Assembly (NCBI GenBank): GCA_902806575.1
Contig: CADCXD010000018.1
Coordinates: 3,906,001-3,970,000, forward strand
DNA from: Jackrogersella multiformis
Taxonomy: Eukaryota > Ascomycota > Sordariomycetes > Xylariales > Hypoxylaceae
DNA: 64,000 nucleotides
Reading direction: 5' to 3'
This document shows, in pieces, positions 45,711-56,997 of the stretch; positions within the stretch are counted from its first letter, which is position 1, and each line of letters begins with the position of its first letter. The notes below the pieces were generated by a model. It ran no database searches, was not told the origin of the DNA, and worked only from the letters and a program-made list of their open reading frames with translations. The position numbers and the translations under genes were made by a program.

Positions 45711-46012
45711 AACAAATGGATAAATAGGAGGAAGTTGGTTGTAAAATTACATTACAGTGTAAGACAGTGTCCTTAGCACATAGTGCAATTATTCCGACTT
45801 TATTATGCTATGTAGATAACCTTGGAGATGTTACATAGCTCGGTAACCATTTGATAAATCTAAAAGGAAGTACATTTCCAAAACTACACTCCCCTTTTTA
45901 GAATGTCTCTACTGAATGATATGCAATACCTAACTAGGTAGGTACTCCTCCCCTTCCCCCCTTTAAGAGCAGAGTCCTTGCGGATGTTAGGGTCGTGGCT
46001 GGTCCTGGCCAT
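45711..46012. other. Short intergenic gap
   Basis: About 300 bp between the oxidoreductase remnant and the secreted-protein gene. One CTAGGTAGGTA motif at about 45933-45943. Nothing else seen. Confidence 0.6.
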
Positions 46013-46632
46013 CTAAACACTGTTGACTTGCAACTCGATCTGGATGCATTCGCTGCTCGGGAGTTTAGCTGGATCGGGGTTCAAGCCGTAGAACAGCTCG
46101 AACGTGTTGTCCTCGGAGCATGCCCAGAACCCTAGGCAGGAGTTAGCTCTTCTCGATTACCCCCAGTGTCTTAGATAGCAATATATCTCACCTTGCGGGT
46201 TGGAATTGTAAGTAAGCAGCTGGTCCGCGCTGATGGCGAAGCCAGTGCTCCCCTCCCCAGGCTGGGAGAAGACCTGACCTACAGTTCCGGCAGGCACATT
46301 AGGCATTCGTATTCCGTATGGGATAGCGGTGCCGAGGTCTAGATATAATTAGCGTCAACATTCATCGTGGACACAACTTTCATGCGAGGTCTTATGCGCT
46401 TACCGAAGTATAGGCTGGTTCCATTCAAATACGAAATATCTGATACGTAGGCACTCGGACGCTGAATCTGGATAACATTACGGCCCGCATCAACGTGAGA
46501 ATTGACAAGAGCCCATGCTACAAGAGTACCCGTCGCATGAAGGCGGAACTGCGATTCTTGCTGGGTTTGCAGAGCAGGGGCGGCGACGGCGGCACCTGCG
46601 AGAGCGAGAGTGGTAGCAACGAGAGCGTACAT
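46013..46632 (-). CDS. Small secreted protein of unknown function
   Basis: Three exons, 46632-46404, 46338-46192 and 46131-46013, give 164 residues; introns are 65 and 60 bp and join in phase. The N-terminus MYALVATTLALAGAAVAAP is a clear signal peptide, with likely cleavage after AVA near residue 17. The mature chain has an N-glycosylation site (NGTS), a Gly-rich middle (PYGIRMPNVPAGTVGQ) and two cysteines near the end (GFWACSEDN and SSECIQI) that could form one disulphide. The final layout, GFWAC then a short loop and C-x-x-I-x-L, recurs in small secreted fungal proteins, some cell-wall associated. I do not recognise a specific family. It could be a wall protein or effector. Confidence 0.75.
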
Positions 46633-47685
46633 TTTGCTTTGGAATTATAAAAGAGGTAGAAAACGATTGTTTATTGAACGAGTGACTAGTTTGATGTGAA
46701 AAAGGGGTATTATGTTAATTTTATAGTATTTTAATAGTGTTGGTGATATCTCTAAAATCTCAAATTCTCGACGGAATGTTGCACAGCTTTATACATATCT
46801 CTCTAGAATATGTCTCCGTAAGTTTCAAGCCGACTCCATCGAAATTACCTAAAAATATCTGACTATAAGATGACTGGCATTTGAAGAATTCAACAGTGTC
46901 ATTAAAGTCAGCTTGAGCAATACGAGCACACTTTTCTTCGTATTCAAGAGTACCTGTATACCCAGGCCGTACGTCGCATCATACAGTCTTTTGGAGTAAT
47001 TGTGACGGGGAAAGGCGGCTAGGTAGGGCTTACCTGTGGCTGTATCCTTGTTGGAAGATCAATGTCACCTCATCGTTGTGATTCCTTAGATCCACAAAAT
47101 ACTGTATGGTGATTATTAATCTGGTACCAATCAGGCATGCCTGACACGGCATTAAACCCTCTCTTTAGATGACTGTTCGATATAGCAGTAGATGTAGATA
47201 GCTACAGGAAAATCTAGTGGCGGTCTATTACGAATAGGCTACTTGAATGTCATGTGTTTGGTTAATCCTAATATTGTTTAGAAATAGGGGTGGCGAGTAA
47301 GATGCATACTTGTTAAGATTACGTATAATGACATTACATAGACTTACACAGTGGCTAGAGCTTTGCCGAATACCTAAGTTCAATACTCACTTCCTACAGT
47401 TTCTTACGAGTATATATTGTTGACTGTTGCCTTTCTATTTTCTATCCTGAGACCTGTTGTGTTCGTATCCTAATATAATCATTGGACACGGCCGTTTCAT
47501 AGGTTATCATACCCAGAAACGTGTTCGATGTCTAGACACACGAAACCTACAAAACCCAACCCCTTCTAGAAAGATAGAACCCAGTTGATTCAAATAATCA
47601 CCTGGAAGACGATTGCTGTCAAGGCCTCATAGAAGCTTTCCCGCTCTACGGTATACGTCTTCTTGAAAAGCATCTATCAACCTCC
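46633..47685. other. Intergenic, no gene seen
   Basis: About 1 kb, AT-rich. Promoter of the secreted protein on one side and 3' flank of the hydrolase on the other. No frame or relic recognised. Confidence 0.6.
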
Positions 47686-48929
47686 TCATTCTTGAGTCGG
47701 ACGGCAGGACTTGCGCGCCGAAAACCCCACATACTCCGGCGGAACGATCGATAAACTATGTATGTTCTCATTAGCATGGGACATATATAATCCTGACAAG
47801 AAATTGACTCGATCCCGTACCCAGTTGAGACTTGCGGCCCCACCCCACATCAATGCCCCTTTTCGCCAATACCCATGCTTGTCTTCAACGATGAGGAGCC
47901 CACCAAGCCCAAAATCGCGATCGTTTGGCGGGGAGGGAAACATGCTCTTCATCTCAGGTGTTTCCATGAACCTATGTAGCTCCTGCTTGCTTGCGGGCGT
48001 TAATTGAGGTTGAAATATTAACGCGGTTGTTTCTTTCTTCAGCAGTTTCTCGTCATCCACAAGCAGCGAGTATACCATTTTAGAGTAGTCTGACATGCTC
48101 GCGAATAGCCCATGTCCGCCATAAGGCACTTTTAAGCCGGTGGTTACTGTTGGAATATTGGGCTTCTCGACGGCAGGCCCTTCCGGATCCTTGCGAAAGG
48201 CCATAGTTACTCGTCTGGCGCTAATACCGGGGTTCTGGTCAGGGAAGAACGTGGAGCTTTCGGCTCCTAGCTGTTCCCAAATATTCTTCTTCATATACTC
48301 ATCTAGGGATAATCCACTAAGTTTCTCAACAACTTGACCGACTCGATCAATGCTGGTGCCGTACGCCCAGCCCTCTCCGGGCTCAAATAAGAGAGGATAG
48401 CCAAAAGAGTCATCAACAGTGACACCAGGGGAAGTCTTCTTCTGCGAGGCCCGAACCTTGCCAAGGCCCTCGTGAAGGAAGTGATAGCCAGCGCCGGAGC
48501 TATGAGTAATCAAGCGGCGCAAGGTGATGGGGTTATGTCGCTTGCGTATTGTTGGAGTCCCGTCGTCGGCCACAGATATTAAGATGCCTTGATTTGCGAA
48601 GGATGGGATCAGCTCGGACAAATCCTCGTCGAGCGTGACGAGGCCTTTCTCAACAAGCTGCAGTGCAGCAATTGACGTGGGGAATTTGGACATGGAAGAT
48701 ATCTCCATAACGGTATCTAGAGTGTACGTTGTGCCTTTCTCCGACGAGAAAGCCTGTGAGATATCAAGTTTGCCTTCGAAAATGATAATATTATTAATTA
48801 AACTAAATAATTGAATTTAGGGGTGACTCATTAATCAAACTTACCATCTTTATCTTTGGCCATCACCACAATTCCAGGCGCGGTGCCATCGTCCACTGCG
48901 GACTTGAGCAAATCCTCAAGCGAGGTCAT
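47686..48929 (-). CDS. Beta-lactamase-family serine hydrolase / LovD-like transferase
   Basis: Two exons, 48929-48845 and 48773-47686, give 390 residues. The 71-bp intron has a GTAAGT donor, and the join is in phase. The S-x-x-K motif of class C beta-lactamase-fold enzymes is S55-M-S-K58 in MEISSMSKFPTSIA. The second catalytic element is Tyr at about 166 in EGWAYGTSIDRVGQVVEKL, followed by LDEYMKKNIWEQLG, which is typical of fungal members. No signal peptide is seen, so it is probably cytosolic. Relatives include esterase EstB and LovD, an acyltransferase in lovastatin biosynthesis. Which reaction this one performs cannot be read from the sequence. The neighbouring oxidoreductase relic and dehydrogenase make a former metabolic cluster conceivable. 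Confidence 0.85.
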
Positions 48930-49313
48930 CTTTACTCCTATCTAGGTAGGTATGTAAGTATTCAGTCTATAATATGATTAAAGCATGAAATTTCTTCTTT
49001 GTCTTACATATTGGAATTTCATACATGGGATGCGAGTCATTCTTATGTTTCGATGTGTCTTATAATGCTCTTATAGGTTGTTAATACTAACGGTACCTAG
49101 GTAGGTAGCTGACGTAATGGTGCGTTACTCCGAATGACTCTTCGGTGAAGATCGTGGGGTGCATATTTATTGTGCCAGGCGATGCGAGTCTTGTATACCC
49201 TAGGTATGCTTGATCAAGTATTCATACTAGGTATAGTTATTGCAGGTTACCTACCTGATAGCTCCTGGAAGGCTTTGAATTCGTTAAAGGGATTGTACGA
49301 TATAATTCACTAC
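48930..49313. other. Intergenic between hydrolase start and DUF3632-like end
   Basis: About 380 bp, containing a GGTACCTAGGTAGGTA copy at about 49092-49107. No gene seen. Confidence 0.6.
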
Positions 49314-50312
49314 CTAAGATCCATCCTGCGCTTCGACCGCCTCCATACTGCTGACAGCCGTCTTGGCCACCTCATGAGCCTGCAGATCAACCTTCTCCTC
49401 TTCAGCCACAAGCTGGAACTGTGCTTTCCATATTTTCCAATGTTCCATGCTCCACGTATCACGGGGGTTCTTCTTGTCCACCTTCTCCTTTTTCTTGCAC
49501 TGCTGGTAGACGTAGCGCGCTTCGTCGGGCCATATAACCCATTGCGCCGCACCTTGAATGTAACCGCCGATTTGTTCAGGCTTGGAGGTTGTGCGGACTT
49601 TGAAGCTGGGATATTTCTTGCCGTCGGGTAGGATATCGCGCAATGCGCTGATGAATCCGCAATCACTGAAGCCACTCATAGTAATGCGCGCCATGGCGGA
49701 CTGATAGTTGCGCCACCGAATCTCAGATTCGCTGCCCGGAATCTCAACTCCGGACCCGGGGTATCTAATAGCTGCACATCTTTTGTCAGAAGCAATTTTT
49801 AGCGGTAGACATGATTATAAGCACGAACCATCTGCTCCAATGCGGAATGACTCTGTCGAATAGCCGCTGCCTGACCACAGGGATATCATATGGACGTCGC
49901 CAAGAGTTCCGCCATCCACAAAGTGATCAGGGGCCTCGTGCTTAGGCATGGCCACCAGGGCCTCAAGAAATTGAATCACTCTGGTCTGGCCGGCATGATA
50001 CGGCGGGAAGACAGAGCAGAGGTTAGGAAAGCTCTGAAAGAAGTGCTCGGCATATCCACTAGCATTTGGCGTGCTACTGCGGAGCACATGGCCGGCGTCG
50101 TCCTTCTCGATGATATCTGGTCGCTCTGAAAATTCCTGGAGCCTGCGCGAAGATTCCTTCACGACCCACGTGTCAACGTCGGTTGCGATCTGGGCCGGGG
50201 TCCGTGAGCCATCAGCCAGCGCTTGCATCATGCTCTTGCAAAATCGGTCATCGGCAGCGTCATCTTCGTATAGGTCCAGGATAAGGGTCTTTGGCTCATC
50301 TTGAGTAGCCAT
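49314..50312 (-). CDS. DUF3632-like protein
   Basis: Two exons, 50312-49829 and 49771-49314, give 313 residues. The 57-bp intron (GTTCGT donor, GTGCAG acceptor) joins in phase, although a GTTCGT donor is weak. The protein is soluble and largely helical. The C-terminal third reads GGYIQGAAQWVIWPDEARYVYQ, then WSMEHWKIWKAQFQ and EVAKTAVSSMEAV. The pattern of an aromatic-rich GAAQW segment followed by a WxxWKxxF helix is what I associate with the fungal DUF3632 family, which is often expanded in accessory regions. No catalytic residues are known. The N-terminal half, with a repeated Phe-rich HFFQSFPNLCSVFPPYH stretch, is not recognised. Confidence 0.65.
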
Positions 50313-51523
50313 GATTGATACAGAGTATTAGGTAGGCAATTAAGTTTTATTGAAGATGTGAAGATGATAGAGGAGAGAAAGGCGCGTAAATACGTTTACT
50401 AAGTAGGTAGCTAATGTAGTTTGTCGACGGGCAGATGCGGTCAGAGGCTCAGCCTCAATGCCAGATATGACTTATGTTGTTGTATGGCTTCGATCTCAAG
50501 TGTCATTGGAATTGAGTAATGCAAAGCTGAAACCTCCCCCAGGGCACAGTAGCCGCAGTAGGTCGGGCTATAGCGGACCGTAAGCTTACATATTATTAAG
50601 CTGGCTGACAGTTGTCCCGTAATGATTCGGCAGTGAGTTGGTAGATTTGTAACGGCCACTATTCTTTGATTCGTAGATGCCCTCCTGGGCACCTGGGGTT
50701 AGGTATCTACCCCAGGTCGACAACGAATATCTCTAGGCTGAAAATATCACTTACTCAACCTCGAATTCATTTGATTCGCCTGATTCGCCTCCATTTCAAC
50801 CTACTCAATTGCTTTAAGCATCGTGATCGGCACTCATGGTGTCAGCGACCATCTTTATATTGATGGAATCCATCAGCAGCCGCAAGTCTCGTGGCACGAT
50901 AGGTCACCGTGTGTTTACCAAGACACAGCAAAGACATAGCAAAAACATAGCAAAGATATACCTAACAAAGAAATTACCACTATTAGACATACCTAAGTAC
51001 TCACCTACGAGGCTTTGAGTAGATGGCACTATAGACAGGCAGCGAATAGTGTCGTAAACTGATGCCTTGGTATTGATATTAAATCGATTTATCGTACACT
51101 TTGCCATACCTATTTACCAATCGTAGGTACGCGCTGGCTGTATTAGGCAATTCTATTCAACATGACAGTATCTGATCAGTATGAATAGGCGTCCTATATC
51201 CATTTCCTATGCTGACAACATGCTTCCTATGAAGATCCGCCTCCGCCTCGCATCCAGCTGAGCTGACAACAAGCCCTATGTATGTATTCATGATTTTTAC
51301 TCAGCGTTCCAAATTCAGGTCTTCACTGTTCTAAGTTAAGAAGTCGATGAGTAAAGATGCAGCTTCAGTGGCTATGCTGGCGTCGACGACAAGACTTAAA
51401 AGGAGTCTTCATCTCGTTGAGAATTCGACTTCTTTTCACTCAAGCAGACAACATCATCTAGCAACAATACAGAAACCTCATCAACCTCAATAAACCTCTA
51501 TCAACCTTCTTAAATTCATCAAG
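50313..51523. other. Divergent intergenic region between DUF3632-like and ribotoxin genes
   Basis: About 1.2 kb. It includes repeated AACATAGCAAAGA-type words near 50925-50960 and a short direct repeat of GATTCGCCT at about 50772-50789. A CTTAAAAGG element about 130 bp before the ribotoxin ATG could act as a TATA-like site. No gene recognised. Confidence 0.5.
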
Positions 51524-52139
51524 ATGCACTTCACCAAGATCATCCTCTCTCTCGCCCTTGCTGCCATGCCCATCTCTGCGTTGCCCGTGGAGGATAGCGG
51601 CATTCCCAATGCGCTTGAGGCCCGTGCCGGCAAAGTCACTTGCACCCCTAAGAGCAACACCTCGAACCAGAAATCATTCCAGGTCAGCCTGGACTACGCC
51701 GGCGAACAGGCCAAGAAGGCCGGGTTTTCCAAGGGCAAGAGCGGCGACCCGCACAACTACGGCAACGGAGACAAGATCGTATGGGGCGTTAAGGGGTGCA
51801 ACACCAAGAATGCTAAGCTGTTTGAATGTACGTAACAAAATCCTCTTGCTCCTCAGCCTTTTCTACCTACCTCGAACATTCTCTCTTTGATAGTGGATTC
51901 TCGCTGACACCGACAAAATAGACCCGATCTACTGGGAAGGGAAGAAAGCAGCGAACGGCAAGACCTTGGAGTGGCAGAGGGACGCTCAGTCTAACGGCCA
52001 GGCCAAGACGCCGCTCCGCGTTGTGTTTATCCTGGACAATGGCACCCACGACAAGAGGCCTAAAGTCTGTGGTGTTATGACGCACTCCGAGGTTGACGCG
52101 ACTTTCCAGGGCAAGGACTTCTTCCAGAAGTGCACCTAA
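51524..52139 (+). CDS. Secreted ribotoxin of the hirsutellin / RNase T1 superfamily
   Basis: Two exons split by an intron at 51828-51921 give a 173-residue precursor. A signal peptide covers about the first 20 residues, followed by a short acidic pro-segment before the mature chain at about residue 37. The catalytic set of the microbial RNase T1/ribotoxin superfamily is complete: His77 (in SGDPH), Glu101 (in an E-Y-P-I context), Arg134 (in R-V-V-F) and His156 (in C-G-V-M-T-H). Four cysteines (40, 92, 151, 172) allow two disulphides. The short length and these contexts fit the small hirsutellin-type ribotoxins rather than the longer sarcin type. Such proteins cut one bond in the sarcin-ricin loop of large rRNA and stop translation; in fungi they are linked to insecticidal or anti-grazer roles. 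The frame is intact. No obvious immunity gene is adjacent; secretion normally protects the producer. Confidence 0.85.
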
Positions 52140-52795
52140 ACGGGTCCTTGCAGTCCGCGTCATCATCATCCAGTAGCGTCAGACTATTAGGCGATGAGGA
52201 TGTTCACTGATGTGAGAGGCCACCACGTTTTGGTATTATGGATGATGATTTACGCTGCTATATTCTTTCTTTTATAACTAACAGCTTTAAGAGTCACTCG
52301 AACACCAAGGTCTTCATAGTATATAGTATTTTTGTCAAACCCTACATAGATTTCCATAGACTTAACTTTCATTAAAAGACAAATTTCTCCATTTTCTAAA
52401 GGGACTCAACATGCAACTGTTGTGAATATATCACATAGTCAAGATATATCAGATGTTTAAGTAATATATAAGCTGCAGGAACATTAAGGTTAATAGCTAC
52501 CCCTGAATATCTACCTACCGACTTTAAAGATTCTAACTTGGTTTCTTCCCAATATACGCTAGGAAAATATATGTGTTGTGGATCAGCCGCTGCTGATGGA
52601 TCAGGGGTGTGGTAGGATTCCAGTAAGCATCATAAGCTTGTTTCCCCATATGCTTACGGGTGCTATTTATAGGTAGGTTGGTAATTCCTGTCTATGCCAC
52701 TCCGATTCATTGCTTGAAATATCTTGGTAGTTTTCTCCTATTCGATGAGACCACCCAGCTTCCCCCATCAGATAAAAGGCGCGACTGAATGCAAG
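52140..52795. other. Intergenic, AT-rich
   Basis: About 650 bp, AT-rich 3' flank of the ribotoxin gene and promoter of the dehydrogenase. No gene seen. Confidence 0.6.
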
Positions 52796-53827
52796 ATGCA
52801 GGACCAGCTTGTAGTTGTCATCACGGGCGCGGACAGAGGTCCGTCAGCCAGTGGTTCCAGTACTGCCCATGTTAATAAAGATGCTAGATATTGGAAACGC
52901 CTTGGCCCAAATGTACCTTTCACGCCCAAATTACGTGGTAGTAGGGTGTATCCGCGACAACGCTTCAGCCGGAGTTGCTAAATTGAAGTCGTTGGCTAAA
53001 GGAGTCGGGCCAGAGCTTATTCTGGTTAAAATTGACAGTTCCTCGCCTACAGATTCTAGTAATGCCGTGAAGGAAATAACCGCCGCAGGCATCGACCATA
53101 TTGATATCGTGATAGCGAACGCTGCAGTGAGCCCTCCGGTTGTAGGGCTTGAGGTAGTTGACATCGGAGAAGTAGCCGACGTATTCAACATCAACGCTCT
53201 AGGTCCTCTAGCTTTATATCAAGTAAGACCTTTGACTGTATATCTTTTTATGTATACTTATGTCTTTTAGGCATGTCGTGGATTGCTTGAGAAATCCAAT
53301 AATCCCAAATTTGTGTCTGTCAGCAGCGCTGCCAGTTCCATCAGTTCCATGGAGAGGAATCGCTCTTATATTGCACCGGCGTATTGCATCTCAAAGGCTG
53401 CAATGAACTAGATTACATTGTAGGTCATTCCTTAATGATCCATAGTTTATACACACAGAACAATTGAATATTAACTGAGATAACGTATAGGTCAGCACAT
53501 TGTGGTAATAAATGGCTTACCGCCTTCGCTGTAAACCCAGGGTCAGTTCCGTAAGAGCGAATAGTCCTCGTGAGGGTGGAACTAACTTTACTCCAGTCTT
53601 GTCGACACAGACATGGGCAACGAGACTGCCAAGTTTTTGGGTTTGGAAAAGGCATCTTACACGAAAGAGTATAGTGCTGAGAGGATTATAAGCCTGGTGA
53701 GTATATGCGATATTAACACTTATCATTACACTTCGACCTCTAACCCGGCTAGGTCGAACATTCTAGTCGCGAAGACACGTCTGGGAAGTTTCTGAACGCA
53801 CCAGATGGCAAAGAAATATCATGGTGA
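52796..53827 (+). pseudogene. Short-chain dehydrogenase interrupted by one in-frame TAG
   Basis: Six exons can be joined in phase: 52796-52838, 52888-53222, 53271-53419, 53491-53541, 53597-53696 and 53753-53827 (251 codons). All five introns keep good splice sites. The product is a classical SDR with the cofactor motif VVVITGADRDIGNALA, then IVIANAAV, SVSSAAS and the catalytic Y164-C-I-S-K168. Later exons give NKWLTAFAVNPGLVDTDMGNE and a normal end. Codon 173 is TAG (53409-53411) in AAMN-stop-ITL, where relatives have Trp, so a single G-to-A change accounts for it. Relatives include NorA/ver-type ketoreductases of polyketide pathways. Reading it as a recent pseudogene is simplest; sequencing error or mRNA editing are alternatives. 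An earlier in-frame ATG at 52745 is possible. Confidence 0.8.
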
Positions 53828-53977
53828 TAGATTAGATGCCAGTCCGCCTTATTTTAGAGTATTATATTCTTTAGGAATTAGGTCGGAGGGGTTAAAAACG
53901 CGTGGAATTTAATCATCAAAGTATCATATATACCAACTTTACCTGACATTGCACAGGATCTTCCCGGGTATGTGGTA

Positions 53978-56371
53978 TCAATTAATAAACTTCCCACCAC
54001 AATTACCACAGAGCTCATCCGAGATTTTGGCCATGATTGTGTTTCCGAGTTCGGGCGCCATAACGATGAGGTCATCTCTTTTTAAACACTTAGAACCGCA
54101 AACGCTGCATATTCTTGATAGACCCGGGGCCAAGATAGGAAGGCTTGTATTTGCGCATGTAGCTGGTAGAAAGTAACGTCAGATCATTGTATAAATGAAA
54201 ATAGACAAGAGGAAATTTCTTACCGAACAGGTGTCCCTGGTTACAACGGGACAGCTTACCCGTCGGGTGGAGGTGTAGGCCACAGAAGGAGCACATTTGC
54301 TTGCGAACGACTAATTCGAAGTGACCTTTCACTGCGTTATGTTTGTCGTTGCTCTTCCCCATCGAAACGCCGACAACACCCGGCACCGGGGGACCTCCAC
54401 CATACATCCACTCCCACGTTCTCGCTTCGGTGCTGAGTTTCTTGATAGCCAGTTGGTCCTTGTCCGGTGCATGGTCGGGCCTACCAAAGAGAACACGGCA
54501 TTTTACCCCAGCATATGTATCCCTTCCATACGAGATGGTGCTATACTGACTAATAAAGACAGTTATGACTCCTCCACCGGGGCTGGCGGTCATTCCCCAT
54601 ATGCGAACTCTGTTGATATGAACTTGGTCTTCGGTGTCTACACCAGCAAAGTCCTCGTCGGGGTCATATTCGGACCCCTCCATTGACTCTGCGTCCATTT
54701 CCTCATCTTCGTCCGAGGTGACGTCTGATTCAACACTACCATCATCCATAAGATGCTGATATGCCATCGCCCGCGGAAGCTGATGTTCAACAATCTGGTT
54801 AATCTCGGTAGCCCACCGCGGCCCTACCGTTCCATCTTCAGGGTTGGGAGGCAAGGGAAGATTGGTTTGGTACCAAGCGTCGTTCTCATGAGTTGCCGAG
54901 AGACGGACGAGCGAGTAAGATGGTGTCGCTGTAGTTTTTGAGAGTGAAGGAGGATGAATGATGAGCCCTGTTGAATGAGTTGGAGTACAAGATCGGTAGA
55001 ATTGAGTTTACACATACCAGTAATAGGATTCTGTACTGGACCATCGCCTTCTAGATCCGGATATGTAGTACCGCACTCGTACGTATTATGCATAGCTGGT
55101 TTCCCGGATTGGAGACTATCTAAGGATACCTGGAATGCCTTTGCCTGCGAAGGAGTGGCGATGATACCACGACATACTTTTGACTGGCTAATCGTCCATA
55201 TCTGATATTGGGTTAGTGTGAATATCGACGACAAGATCAGTATAAGTCGACATCTTACAAGATCCTCCCAGACCACGAATGCATCTGGGGCTAGATAAAG
55301 GCAGACACCGTCGGAATCGACCTTACCAACTTCTACGTTCGGGGTTGCCGTGCCTTTACGTGGTGAGTTGATAGTAATCTTTCTAAACCCAACGTAATCT
55401 TTCGCAACGTAAGATATCATGCCGGTCCTTGACTTTCCCCTTTTTAGCCATGGACTCCAACTAAGTGAGAATGACGAGCCGGAGGGCGAATAGTCCGGGT
55501 CAGTCGGCTAGAGGATATGTTAGCAGAAGGAGTTAGGTATCTGAAAAATAAGACAATCGCATACCTCGGTTTGTGGATGCGGTCCGTCAGCTACAAATCT
55601 TGCAACTTCCTCCACCCTCCATTGACCACAGTCGCCTCGAGCTGCATTGGAATCGTGTTTGGCTTGGACCGAGAGTATGGTAATCTCATCATCGTCGTTC
55701 GCGTACGCTAATAGTGCACCTTGACCATCGGTATCTCTCGCCCATGCGAATGCCGTAATGTACTCCTTAACATATTCTACTTCGCGTCCCTCGGCGACGG
55801 GTAAGAGCAGACCAGCGCCAACACCCCAAGCAGCAACCCACGGCCCTAAGGTTCTAGCGTTACAGCCTCGAGGCTTGAAAGTGTTCACGCCGTCAGACGC
55901 GCCTTCGCAATAGACGGTGATGGTGCCAGCACCGGTAAGCACAGCCAGAACAGACCGACCCATGCGGCCCAGGCCACAGGGGGACCACTCCAACGCAACA
56001 AGGTGGTTCATAGAACTGCCCTGGCTTGCCACAGTGCCGGAGCCGCCACCGCCGGGGAAATACTCGAAATCAGGAAATTCCTGTCCTACAAGGTCGAATA
56101 AAGGACGGTTCAATTCCGGGCTTCTGTGCTCGACGCTGGGAAAGCGAAGAGCTACGTCGTTGTATTGGCGCACCACCCCAGTATCGCCGCCATCGGTAGA
56201 TCTGGGAACAGAAAATTCCGGGATGAATAGGAAGACACAATCATCGCAACCAATAGCCAGTTCGGCATCAGGGGACCACACGATGTTGTGTGTGCTCGCT
56301 GGCACGGCAGTTAAGGTGAAAGATTCTAGGGGCAGAACATCATTCTTGTGGTTGAGGTTATTGGAAGCCAT
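53978..56371 (-). CDS. TFIIIC subunit (GTF3C4 / Sfc9 type), RNA polymerase III factor
   Basis: Five exons, 56371-55565, 55507-55259, 55201-55018, 54967-54224 and 54162-53978, give 722 residues; all four introns (50-61 bp) keep phase. The N-terminal 270 residues form a WD40-like propeller beginning FTLTAVPASTHNIVWSPDAELAIGC, as in the TFIIIC delta N-terminal domain. A second part follows, with an acidic loop (VTSDEDEEMDAESMEG) in the middle. The C-terminus holds the TFIIIC zinc-binding domain: CSFCGLHLHPTGKLSRCNQGH, then CANTSLPILAPGLSRICSVC and a final CGNCGGKF. TFIIIC binds the A and B boxes of tRNA genes and recruits TFIIIB in the nucleus. It converges on the broken dehydrogenase with 150 bp between stops. 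Confidence 0.9.
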
Positions 56372-56997
56372 CTCGAAATAACCTGTTTCTTTATGGTACC
56401 TTTAAGTCATCGTAATTGATCGAATCTTGATAGCGACAGACATGTGCGAAATAGTATTGTCATGGCAAGGTGTTCTTTGAAGAAGCTGTGAGAGTGAACG
56501 GTGAGTGTTGGCTGGGCGAAGGAAAGAATGTAAAAAATTGAAGGTGAAATTCAAAAGTTTAACTAGGTACCTAGGTAAATATAAATATAAATCTTTAGTC
56601 TAGACGAACCTTTAAGAACAATTTGAAGATAGCACTTGTCTACCAAAGGTAATCAGTTGATCTACCTAGGTACCTAGAGGTACGGAAACGCTATCATTAA
56701 TATGTTCCTTCCTTGAAGAAGATGGGCAACTACTCACCTACTAGCAAAAGGTAGGAAGAGATGCTACCAGGTACTAAATATATGCATGTAAGCGAAAAGA
56801 AAAAGGTTATCTCGGTAGTACATAAATATGAGCCTCCATCCCCTATATAATAAATATCAGATACAGTACCAACCTACCTTTTGGCTACTAGACTCGAGAC
56901 AGTCACTGGCGCATTTTCTTTTGGGGTTCATTCGTGACAGACTGAATATCCAGGCTCTTATTCTTATTATTAATACAATGCGGATTTTTAAATGTTT
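56372..56997. other. Intergenic between TFIIIC subunit and GPI8
   Basis: About 630 bp between two genes on the same strand: promoter of the TFIIIC gene and 3' flank of GPI8. Two TACCTAGGTA copies (56568-56577 and 56661-56677). No gene seen. Confidence 0.65.

Noticed and set aside
53400..53430. Placing an intron to remove the TAG in the dehydrogenase.
   Set aside because: No donor lies between the YxxxK motif and the TAG that would keep phase; the next donor (GTAGGT) lies after it and is needed for the following exon.
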